Shown in pieces: positions 7,591-14,672 of a DNA stretch of 21,515 nucleotides. Each line of letters opens with the position of its first letter. The stretch's first letter is position 1. Under the pieces are notes generated by a model. It worked only from the letters and a program-made list of their open reading frames with translations. It made no database searches and had not been told where the DNA came from. Source of the stretch: CAYMWF01 sp964394085 [NCBI: uncultured Gemmatimonadota bacterium] (GTDB lineage Bacteria; GCA-2686955; CAYMWF01); contig CAYMWF010000081.1 of NCBI GenBank assembly GCA_964394085.1, positions 1 to 21,515 on the forward strand, read 5' to 3'. The translations under genes and the position numbers were made by a program.

Positions 7591-9343
7591 CATTTTTCTC
7601 CTTTTGCATTTGAGATAATGGATGTACAGGGGCAACCGGATCATCGATGCTGCTTACCCCTTCTGCCGCCGGAATTCTGATTTCAAAACAGGTTCCTTCA
7701 CCCACACGGCTTTTGACCATGATCTCACCGCCCAGTTTGTTGATGATTCCGTAGCAGATCGACAACCCCAGCCCGGTGCCCTTTCCTACCGGTTTGGTCG
7801 TGAAAAACGGTTCAAAGACCCGATGGATGTTAGCTTCGGGTATGCCTGGGCCGTCGTCCCAGACATGAAAATGTACCCAATTGTCGTCTTTCCAGGACCG
7901 GATCTGGATCGTGCCGCCCTCTTTGCCGATCGCATCGATGGCGTTGTTGATCAGGTTGAACAGTACCTGTTGCAATTCGGTTTGGGAGACCTGGATATCG
8001 GGCACGGTTTCGGAAAGCTCGGTATTGATCACCACATTGCTATACTTGGCCTGCTGAACCGAAAGGCTCACCACTTCCTGAATCAACTCGTTCAGCTCCA
8101 CCTTTTCGACACGGCTGTCAGAGCGCCGGGCAAAGCTGAGCAGCTTGTGTGTGATGTCCCGGGTGCGGATACCCTGCTTTCTGATTTGAGCCAGAGAGCG
8201 TTTGAACTCCTCGACATTTTCGTCCCGTTGAAAGTCGTCTTCTTCAAGAAGATCTTCGAGCCATCCCGCCTCTTCAACCATGATTGCCATCGGGTTGTTG
8301 ATTTCATGAGCGATGCCGGCGGCCAGTTCTCCCAGAGAGGCCAGATGGCCGCTTTCGATGATTTGCTGATTCATCATCTCCTTCTCGATGTCCGAGACAG
8401 CAATCCGTGCAACCATTCGCCGTGAAAGCACAACCGCCATCGAGATAATGGCAATCCCGCCGATGACAAACACGATCAGGGCGGCATTGCGGGCTTTGCG
8501 TAGATCGCGGTAGGCGTCTTCCATATGCTGCTGGAAAATAAGCGCCCACTGATTGTTCTTGAGAAGACCGGCCACATAAATCAGCTCTCCGGCCTTTTCG
8601 TCATACCGGTTGCCGATGATAATCTCATCCTGCGAATCGCGGTGATCTTCATTGATCAGGTTCAGGTAGGCCGCGTCAACCGGTTCCGGGCGATCGGAGG
8701 CGCGGGTCTGCAAATCGCCGGATCGGTTGATAATATAAGCAAGTCCGGTTCGGCCGATTTGAATGTTTCTAACCAGATCGTTAAAGGTGTTGAATTCTAC
8801 GGTGGCCCGAAGGATGTATGGCTCTCCGTTCCAGTAGTTCCTGACAGCGACAATAAAATGGGGGAACCCCCTGAGACCCAGGAACACGTCGCTGGTATAG
8901 GTGTCGGTCTTGATGGCCTTTTGAAACCATTCGGCCTCGGAATACCGGGCGCTGGACAGTGCGAACGGGCCGGCATAGGAGATTTGCTCACCATCGGCCC
9001 GGACCACCCCGATATCCGAAAAGACATTGCCGTAATTTTTCTGCAATTTTTCGAGTAGCTTGGCTATCAGCTGCGGGTCGTTCAATTGCTCGTAGTTGTA
9101 CGAAGATGCCAAAAAAGCAATGTTGTTCTGACGTTCGGTAAGAAAATTATCAATATTCTGCTTGTGTTTTTTCACCAGGGTTTCCAGATGGGCCCTGACT
9201 TTTTCCCGGTAGGAGGTGTGAAACTGAATCAGGATGCCGCTGCTGACAACGATCAGGGGTATGAACGAAACCAGAATCACGATAACGCGAATGTTACGCT
9301 TTATCGTTTTATAGTATTCGTTGGGTTGAAGATCTTGACGCAT
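7577..9343 (-). CDS. Membrane sensor histidine kinase with Cache-type sensor
   Basis: This 588-residue kinase has a first membrane helix at about 18-40, an extracytoplasmic sensor of about 240 residues resembling a double Cache domain (41-280), and a second helix at about 287-306. A short linker leads to a HisKA domain with phospho-acceptor H346 (GIAHEINNP), then an HATPase_c domain with N467 (NLINNAID), DDGPG 496-500, FEPFFTTK 510-517 and GKGTGLGLSI 520-529. This is the NtrB/PAS-less family often paired with NtrC-type regulators. I chose the ATG at 9343 over the upstream ATG at 9424 because GGAAAGGA precedes it and the protein then starts just before the first helix. It likely phosphorylates receivers 1-3 and perhaps the NtrC-like regulator. 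Double-Cache sensors usually bind small carboxylates or amino acids; the ligand here is unknown. Confidence 0.92.
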   Translation of the reverse strand: MRQDLQPNEYYKTIKRNIRVIVILVSFIPLIVVSSGILIQFHTSYREKVRAHLETLVKKHKQNIDNFLTERQNNIAFLASSYNYEQLNDPQLIAKLLEKLQKNYGNVFSDIGVVRADGEQISYAGPFALSSARYSEAEWFQKAIKTDTYTSDVFLGLRGFPHFIVAVRNYWNGEPYILRATVEFNTFNDLVRNIQIGRTGLAYIINRSGDLQTRASDRPEPVDAAYLNLINEDHRDSQDEIIIGNRYDEKAGELIYVAGLLKNNQWALIFQQHMEDAYRDLRKARNAALIVFVIGGIAIISMAVVLSRRMVARIAVSDIEKEMMNQQIIESGHLASLGELAAGIAHEINNPMAIMVEEAGWLEDLLEEDDFQRDENVEEFKRSLAQIRKQGIRTRDITHKLLSFARRSDSRVEKVELNELIQEVVSLSVQQAKYSNVVINTELSETVPDIQVSQTELQQVLFNLINNAIDAIGKEGGTIQIRSWKDDNWVHFHVWDDGPGIPEANIHRVFEPFFTTKPVGKGTGLGLSICYGIINKLGGEIMVKSRVGEGTCFEIRIPAAEGVSSIDDPVAPVHPLSQMQKEKNDEKQ

Positions 9344-9604
9344 AGTCGAACAGTCCTTTCCGGAGGGATTGCGAATCCCTGCCGTGCCGAGTATTACAGC
9401 AAAAGGCAGACCATATACGGACAATGCAACCGTCCGGACTTCTGGTCAATTCCCCAATTACTGATATTTTATTTAATAGCTTTGACTTATAATGAATTAA
9501 GGATGCAGTTTGTAAAGGTCGGGAGGCAGGCAAGCGGTATAATTTCAGGGGTGAGGGTGGAAGGATGTCGGGGCGTTTCGCCCCGCCGGGGTGAAATGCC
9601 CCGG
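9344..9604. other. Gap between NtrC-like regulator and histidine kinase
   Basis: The 261-bp gap is A/T-rich in the middle (about 9450-9510) and carries the paired hairpins (9569-9604) directly after the regulator stop codon. I looked for a sigma-54 (-24/-12) promoter for the kinase run and found none with correct GG-N10-GC spacing. A weak sigma-70-like pair (TTGACC, 17 bases, CATTGT on the minus strand) is not convincing. The gap may hold the promoter of the kinase-exporter run. Confidence 0.4.
9569..9604 (-). repeat. Two adjacent G/C hairpins that are also inverted copies of each other
   Basis: 9569-9585 is a 7-bp stem (CGGGGCG/CGCCCCG, loop TTT). 9586-9604 is a 6-bp stem (CCGGGG/CCCCGG, loop 7). 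The 15-base cores 9570-9584 and 9588-9602 are reverse complements apart from two wobble-type positions, so the 36 bases can also fold into one long arm. On the minus strand the pair starts immediately after the TAA of the NtrC-like gene. No T-run follows, so it may be a processing or attenuating element instead of an intrinsic terminator. Confidence 0.6.
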
Positions 9605-10945
9605 TTATTGATTCAGCCCGAGCCGCTTGAGCTTTTCACGCAGAGTCTTTCGATCGATGCCTAAAATGCCTGCCGCCCGGGTCTTGTTGCCTCCGGTTGC
9701 ATCCAGTACATGTTGAATATGGGCAGCTTCCATCGCCTCCAGGGTCTGCAGTCTCACTGCGGTGTATGGTACAGTGCAGCGCATCGGTTCCGGCAGGTCG
9801 GCAGCATCGACCGTGTCTCCGTCAGTATTGACAAGCAGCCGCTGTACAAGGTTTTCAAGCTCGCGCACGTTTCCCGGCCAGGCGTAACCCTTCAAGTGCT
9901 CCAGAGCATGGTCGGTAAAAACAGGGACACTCCGATCCATTTCCTCTGCAAACTTATCGAGGAAATGATTGATCAGCGGCAGGATATCCTCCGGCCGTTC
10001 ACGCAGCGGCGGAACGTCAATATCGATGACCACCAGTCGATAATAGAGATCCTCGCGAAACTGGTGTTTGCCGACCATTGTCGACAGGTCTTTGTGCGTA
10101 GCTGCAATGATGCGGGTGTCCACTTTGCGAACGTGACTGGAACCCACGATATGAATTTCCTTGCTTTGAAGGACTCTGAGCAGTTTGCCTTGCATATTGA
10201 GGCTGGCATCGCCGATTTCATCCAGAAAGACAGTACCGCCATCGGCGATCTGAAAAAATCCGGCACGTGAGTCTTTGGCACCCGTAAAGGCCCCTTTGAC
10301 GTGTCCGAAAAGCTCGCTTTCGAGTAGCGTATCGGGAATGGCCGTGCAGTTGACCGGCACGAAGCGGGCAGTGGCCCGATCACTGCGATAGTGAATCGCC
10401 CGGGCAACAAGTTCCTTACCGGTGCCGCTTTCTCCGTGGATCAGAACATTGGCGTTGATGGCGGCAGCCCGCTCGATACGCTCGACAACCTTCCGAATGC
10501 TCTGGGAAACACCGACCAGGCCATAGGCGGCCGGCGGCCGGCTGCCTGATTGAAGTGCCTGCCGCTGGCTGAATTTTTCAGCAATCAGATTCACCGCCCG
10601 CTGCAATTCTTCACCTTTGAGTGGTTTGACAAGGAAATTTTCCGCCCCATATTTGATAGCCCGGACAGCGTCATTGACCGAGGGCGTACGGGTCGTCATG
10701 ATGATCTCGATATCCTTGAAATGCCCCCGGATGTACCGCAGGAAGGTGAATGCGCCTATTTCCGGAATGTCCGTATCCAGAATCACCACATCCACCTTGC
10801 GAAATTCAAGCACCCGGATGGCTTCTGGTCCTGAGCGGGCAATAGATAATTCAATGGATTTACCGGAAAGTTCGGTACGAATGATGTCAAGGTTCGGATC
10901 GTCGTTGTCAACGACAAGTACCCTGATATGTCTTTCGGTATTCAT
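9605..10945 (-). CDS. Sigma-54-dependent response regulator, NtrC family
   Basis: This 446-residue regulator has three domains. The receiver (1-125) carries phosphorylation site D57 (VVILDTDIPE), T84/T85 and K107 (LVKPLK). The AAA+ domain (about 142-380) has Walker A GESGTGKE 171-178, the sigma-54 contact loop GAFTGA 218-223, and Walker B GGTVFLDE 236-243. The Fis-type helix-turn-helix at the C-terminus (about 405-443) includes NKTRAAGILGIDRKTLREKL. When phosphorylated it should hydrolyse ATP to open sigma-54 promoters. The receiver has DTDIP in place of the commoner DxxMP, which may be a small functional change. The ATG at 10945 has only a weak ribosome binding site. It is upstream of, and on the same strand as, the kinase-exporter run and is the likely transcriptional output of that kinase. 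Confidence 0.92.
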   Translation of the reverse strand: MNTERHIRVLVVDNDDPNLDIIRTELSGKSIELSIARSGPEAIRVLEFRKVDVVILDTDIPEIGAFTFLRYIRGHFKDIEIIMTTRTPSVNDAVRAIKYGAENFLVKPLKGEELQRAVNLIAEKFSQRQALQSGSRPPAAYGLVGVSQSIRKVVERIERAAAINANVLIHGESGTGKELVARAIHYRSDRATARFVPVNCTAIPDTLLESELFGHVKGAFTGAKDSRAGFFQIADGGTVFLDEIGDASLNMQGKLLRVLQSKEIHIVGSSHVRKVDTRIIAATHKDLSTMVGKHQFREDLYYRLVVIDIDVPPLRERPEDILPLINHFLDKFAEEMDRSVPVFTDHALEHLKGYAWPGNVRELENLVQRLLVNTDGDTVDAADLPEPMRCTVPYTAVRLQTLEAMEAAHIQHVLDATGGNKTRAAGILGIDRKTLREKLKRLGLNQ

Positions 10946-11067
10946 GTTGGCTTTGCACTCAAAGGGCAGCTAGATGAGTTTGATCAGACCATTTTTGTTT
11001 ATGGCCGCGTATATCAAAAGACTCAGCGAAAGCAAACGCTGTCATTATGCATGGTTATCACAACTTT

Positions 11068-11160
11068 TCAATGGGTTGATCCGCTTGAATGAAAACCCAA
11101 AAACGCTTCCAGGGTCTTGATAAATGCCCGCGGATGTTCCAGCGGCAGCTCAGAGCAACC
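11068..11160 (-). pseudogene. C-terminal remnant of an alpha/beta hydrolase
   Basis: On the minus strand, 11160-11068 translates to 30 residues ending in a TGA. They include ELPLEHPRAFIKTLEAFLGF, which has the form of the last helix of alpha/beta-hydrolase-fold enzymes, after the position of the catalytic histidine. The frame is closed by a stop directly upstream, and the catalytic core is not visible in any frame nearby. It is therefore a broken gene. The family assignment is from pattern memory on a short segment. Confidence 0.45.
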
Positions 11161-11298
11161 TGATTAAGGCCGGATGGGATGTCATCAAGGCTCGGGCAGG
11201 CACACACCCATCCGTGGTTTTACCGGATAGCTGATGTGTTGTCGGTGCATTCGCTGATTGCGGCCTGTACGAAAACGGATACGCGTGATGACGGTGTC

Positions 11299-11483
11299 TT
11301 TCACCTGGACTATCCCGAAGCGGGATGTAGTCGAACGCATCAACGATCATCGCGCCGCATAACAAACAGGAGTGAGGAATATCAGCCCACGCGAGCAGGC
11401 TTCTTCAAAAGGTTGCATAAGCTTACCTCAACAATTATGATTGGATTGATCGGGAGGCCGAGAAGCGCGAAGTCGTCGAATTT
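11299..11483 (+). repeat. Dispersed repeat, copy B
   Basis: 11299-11319 matches 74-94 (20 of 21). 11315-11349 matches 1484-1518 (30 of 35). 11412-11483 aligns with 146-216, the second module of copy A. ATCCCG/CGGGAT at 11312-11326 can form a 6-bp hairpin. The order of modules is the same as in copy A, but the middle differs, so copies appear to be modular or partly deleted. Confidence 0.65.
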
Positions 11484-11817
11484 TCGGGCAATGCTCAAAG
11501 GATGTTCAACGGGTGCCGGTTTGGTTTCGCCTGTCCATGGGGTGGTCCTTTAGCGCTCGATGCCGCCTCGCAACCGGGCCGGATGGTTCGCCTTTATGAA
11601 ACCCGTCATCGGGGGACTCGAGTCTCTTTTCGAGAATCTCACCGGGCTCAACCTGGTTGTGGTTGCCAAGCCTTCTTAAAATATGCGGATAAGGTAGCGG
11701 CTACCTTTTCGGATTATGCGCTGAAGCTGGCCTCTCCGAATGGCTTTCCTCCCCCGCTCCTGCTTATGATAATCTAAAAAGATCGTTTCGTTATAGAGAG
11801 GTTGGTCAAGAGACGCT

Positions 11818-14373
11818 ATGACAGAGGAATATTCAAGAGAGATTCAGGCAAAGCTGGAAAAAGAATTGATTCGGTGCTCCCTGCACCGGCCCGGGCGTTA
11901 CAGCCACCACGAGCCGGGAAAAATCCTGGAGCTGGAGGCCAGGGGAGTCAGCTCGGGCGAACCGATTCGCCTCAAAGTGGAAGTGGACAAGTTTGTCGGA
12001 GGCGGGTTTGCCGGCCAGGTCTACCGGGTCATATTGCGGGAAATCATGTCGGGGCAGATGGATGAACTCAGCCCGGGTTCTTTTTATGCCATGAAAATCC
12101 TCATTCCTCCCTCCGGTTCCTCCAGTTTATTCCGGAATGCTCTATACTGGCTCGGATTTCAAGGCTCGTTTCAACTTCAGACCAATCCCTCTGCGGCCCG
12201 GGCAGGAGCTCTCTGGCAGAAATTCCTGCGACGGGGCGCTAAAGTCCGCTGGGGAGATGAAAGAGCGGTAGTAGATATCCATGTGACCTTCGTTGACAAG
12301 GCTTTAGGGAGCATGGGGGAAATCAGCGAGTGGGTCGAGGGACGCACCTGGCGGCTGGAGGTCGATGACCGGCTGGATCTTTTAAAGAAGTGGAGACGGG
12401 GCAAAAAAGTGGATGAGAGCCGGTTGGGCTCTCCGGAATACCGGGCAAAACGTCGGTTCATGCGGGAATTCGTGGAGCTCGTGCATGAGATGGGGGGGCA
12501 CGAGTTCGCCCGTCAGTATGAGTGGTCCACCTGGAAGAGTCAGCCCAATTGCCTCAAGCGCAAAGATACGGAGCAGGATCCTTCGACGGGGCTGGTGGCT
12601 GTCGATTTTCGCGCAGGCCTGGCTCTTCTTCCCTTTCTGCCCATGAGCCCCGGCGATTTTAAACTCATTTTTCAGGGACTGGCCCGGGGGAGTCTGGTTC
12701 AATTCGACCGGGGGAATCTGAAAAGGCTGGAGCGCTATATTCAGAAGCACCCGGACGAGTTTTCGGACATGCTGCCCCTGCTGGAGGAACTGAAAAAAGA
12801 AGATAAAATTTACCGGAACTCCCTGCCTGATGTTACGCACAATCATGTTCGCCTCTTTTTCAGCAGGAACCTTTGGAAAACCTTGTTTCAGAGTACGCGA
12901 AAGGGATGGGCTGTCCGAAACATTGTCAGCGATCCCTGCCTGAAGTCTCTCGAAAAAAGCCCGTTCAAGACTTTTTTGTTTTATTGGCTGGGGGCGGTTC
13001 CTATTCTGGGGCGTTTTATCCGTAAGATTTGGGCCAGGCCGGACTATCGAAGGCACTATGGGGCTATCCTTACCAGCTTTTCTTACCTGAGGCGGGCTTT
13101 TAGAGCCAAAGTGCTGGAGATGCTTATGGACTGGCACCGCTCGGAAAGGATATCCGATGAAAAAACCTTAAGGATGATAGATAAAATTAGCAGGTGTCTG
13201 CTACATTTGCCTTTTTCCATCTTCCCTGCCTCTCTCCATCGATTATGTACGGATGCCACACGTTTTAAAGAAAAACTCTCCTATTATCTGGTGCGGCCGG
13301 TCCGTCTTTATTTTGACGGGAAGCTTCGTGAACAGTGGCTTTATGACATGGTAAGCGAAGGGAAAAAAGAATACCTGATTACGGATGAGGACGCTGAAGA
13401 AATCTACTCGCAGATAAAAGAGCCCTACATCCAGAAATACCTCAAGAGTCTTGCGGTTCATGTTTGCACGCTTCCGGTGACCCAGGTGGTTTCCGTAATC
13501 GTGGCCCTGGGCTTTGTTCTCCTCAACCCGGAGATGCCGAGGGCGCAGGCCTGGGCCATCGGTATCGGCATTATTGCGGCTTTTCAGATCGTTCCCATCT
13601 CCCCGGGCTCTCTGGTTCGGGGCCTTTATGTCTTATACCTCGTGATACGGGAGAGAAATTTTCGCGATTACAACATTGCCGTGTTTTTAGGCTTTTTCAA
13701 GTATGTAGGTTACCTGGCATTTCCTATCCAGATGGCTCACCGCTATCCCACCCTGGCGCGTTTTATGGCAGGGCACTGGGCAACCGGTGCTGTTCACATG
13801 GTTCCCGTGTTCGGCGAGAGAGGCGCTTTACTGGAGCACACGATTTACAGCCTCTTTTACAACTGGCCCCTGACGGTGCGGCGGAGGACGGGAAAAAGGG
13901 CTGAGATGCGCGAGCGTATTCCCGGCCGATACTGGCATGTGGCCCTTTGGGGAATCGTGGGATCCGCCCTGTGGGGGGGCTTGATCTTCAATTTTTTGGG
14001 GCGCCATGAAAGCATACCCGAACTCAAGGATTTCTGGTGGCTGACGATAATTCTCCCCTTCTTTTGCGGATCTCTGGTCACTCTTGGAGCCGGAGGCGCC
14101 AGGCTGGAAAAGAGAATAGTCCTGGCCGGAATTTGCGGAATTCTACAGGCAATCGGGGCATCGGGCGCGATTGTTTATTTCAGCCCTGATGCGTGGGCAA
14201 CCCCGGATCTCTGGTCGTTTACTATCTGGCGGATTTTCCTTTTTACACTTATCAGCGTGTCAGGGGCTTTGCTTACCGAGTTATTCCTCCCTGAGCCGCC
14301 TGCCTCTCGATCGGACAGGTCAACTCCGGATCAGACGTACGAAAAATATACGGAAGTTACTGAAGGAAGCTGA
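11818..14373 (+). CDS. Kinase-like protein fused to a multi-pass membrane domain, function unknown
   Basis: This 851-residue protein starts with a region like a protein kinase. It has a glycine-rich loop FVGGGFAGQVYRV (59-71), a possible ATP lysine K93 in YAMKIL, a hinge-like EWVEGRTW (171-178) and a DFG-like VDFRAGLALL (262-271). The catalytic-loop position reads WKSQPNCLK (239-247), so the usual HRD aspartate is absent while the asparagine (N244) is kept. Residues 280-545 are basic and mostly soluble, with a hydrophobic patch near 385-400. The C-terminal third has about seven hydrophobic segments (roughly 548-570, 577-607, 618-640, 706-728, 738-758, 765-788, 800-822). The start at 11818 has only a weak ribosome binding site. 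No operon partner is evident: the next gene begins 299 bp later behind its own possible promoter. It could be an active atypical kinase or a pseudokinase acting at the membrane. Confidence 0.7.
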   Translation: MTEEYSREIQAKLEKELIRCSLHRPGRYSHHEPGKILELEARGVSSGEPIRLKVEVDKFVGGGFAGQVYRVILREIMSGQMDELSPGSFYAMKILIPPSGSSSLFRNALYWLGFQGSFQLQTNPSAARAGALWQKFLRRGAKVRWGDERAVVDIHVTFVDKALGSMGEISEWVEGRTWRLEVDDRLDLLKKWRRGKKVDESRLGSPEYRAKRRFMREFVELVHEMGGHEFARQYEWSTWKSQPNCLKRKDTEQDPSTGLVAVDFRAGLALLPFLPMSPGDFKLIFQGLARGSLVQFDRGNLKRLERYIQKHPDEFSDMLPLLEELKKEDKIYRNSLPDVTHNHVRLFFSRNLWKTLFQSTRKGWAVRNIVSDPCLKSLEKSPFKTFLFYWLGAVPILGRFIRKIWARPDYRRHYGAILTSFSYLRRAFRAKVLEMLMDWHRSERISDEKTLRMIDKISRCLLHLPFSIFPASLHRLCTDATRFKEKLSYYLVRPVRLYFDGKLREQWLYDMVSEGKKEYLITDEDAEEIYSQIKEPYIQKYLKSLAVHVCTLPVTQVVSVIVALGFVLLNPEMPRAQAWAIGIGIIAAFQIVPISPGSLVRGLYVLYLVIRERNFRDYNIAVFLGFFKYVGYLAFPIQMAHRYPTLARFMAGHWATGAVHMVPVFGERGALLEHTIYSLFYNWPLTVRRRTGKRAEMRERIPGRYWHVALWGIVGSALWGGLIFNFLGRHESIPELKDFWWLTIILPFFCGSLVTLGAGGARLEKRIVLAGICGILQAIGASGAIVYFSPDAWATPDLWSFTIWRIFLFTLISVSGALLTELFLPEPPASRSDRSTPDQTYEKYTEVTEGS

Positions 14374-14415
14374 TTCATATTTTTTTCCTGTCAAGGGAAG
14401 ATTCACACCGTTGCC

Positions 14416-14478
14416 CGGACTATCCCGAAGCTCCTGAGGGCTTCCTTCCGATATGACCATTCCCTTCTCGGCAAACTC
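14416..14478 (+). repeat. Dispersed repeat, copy C
   Basis: This copy matches 81-143 at 57 of 63 positions in the same orientation, 14.3 kb apart. Within it GAAGCTC/GGGCTTC forms a 7-bp hairpin (one G-T pair, loop CTGA). It lies between the kinase-like gene and the C15 peptidase gene, in a 299-bp gap whose remainder (14479-14672) holds only the possible promoter and ribosome binding site. Confidence 0.7.
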
Positions 14479-14599
14479 TCACGGTGTTCATTCCCGGTTT
14501 CGGCAATTCGGCGAATGATCACGCCCATGTCCACAGCCTGGCAACGGAAGGAGCGTACCGGCCCGGCTGCGGTGCTCTCGAATCAAAAACCTTACAGCA

Positions 14600-14628
14600 T
14601 TGCTCTCTTGTGAGAAGAATATTACAAT
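14600..14628 (+). promoter_or_regulatory. Possible sigma-70 promoter for the C15 peptidase gene
   Basis: TTGCTC (14600-14605) and TACAAT (14623-14628) are separated by exactly 17 bases. The -10 box matches 5 of 6 consensus bases and the -35 box 3 of 6. The start codon follows 44 bases later, with GGGAG 6 bases before it. Confidence 0.4.
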
Positions 14629-14672
14629 AAGGTAACGGTCATCGACGAACGAGCCTGCACCGGGAGCTGAAA

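Larger units (their letters stand above)
10946..11817. other. Gene-poor, decayed region
   Basis: No intact gene is supported in these 872 bp. They contain the tail of an alpha/beta hydrolase (11068-11160, minus), repeat copy B (11299-11483), and short coding-like fragments in shifting frames around 11500-11777, for example a stretch reading GGLESLFENLTGLNL and another reading YADKVAATFSDYALKL in a different frame. These look like fragments of decayed genes, but I cannot name the second and third. The promoters of the NtrC-like gene (leftward) and the kinase-like gene (rightward) should lie at the two ends; I see no strong candidates. Confidence 0.5.

Noticed and set aside
9344-9424. Histidine kinase start at the ATG at 9424
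   Set aside because: The added 27 residues are unlike the family, and the ATG at 9343 has a good ribosome binding site.
9344-9604. Sigma-54 promoter for the kinase-exporter run
   Set aside because: CGGCACG on the minus strand looked like a -24 box, but the following GC is 14 bases away instead of 10, so the spacing is wrong.
11502-11777. A 91-residue gene before the kinase-like gene
   Set aside because: The translation is unlike a folded protein, there is no ribosome binding site, and coding-like pieces lie in different frames; it is treated as decayed sequence.
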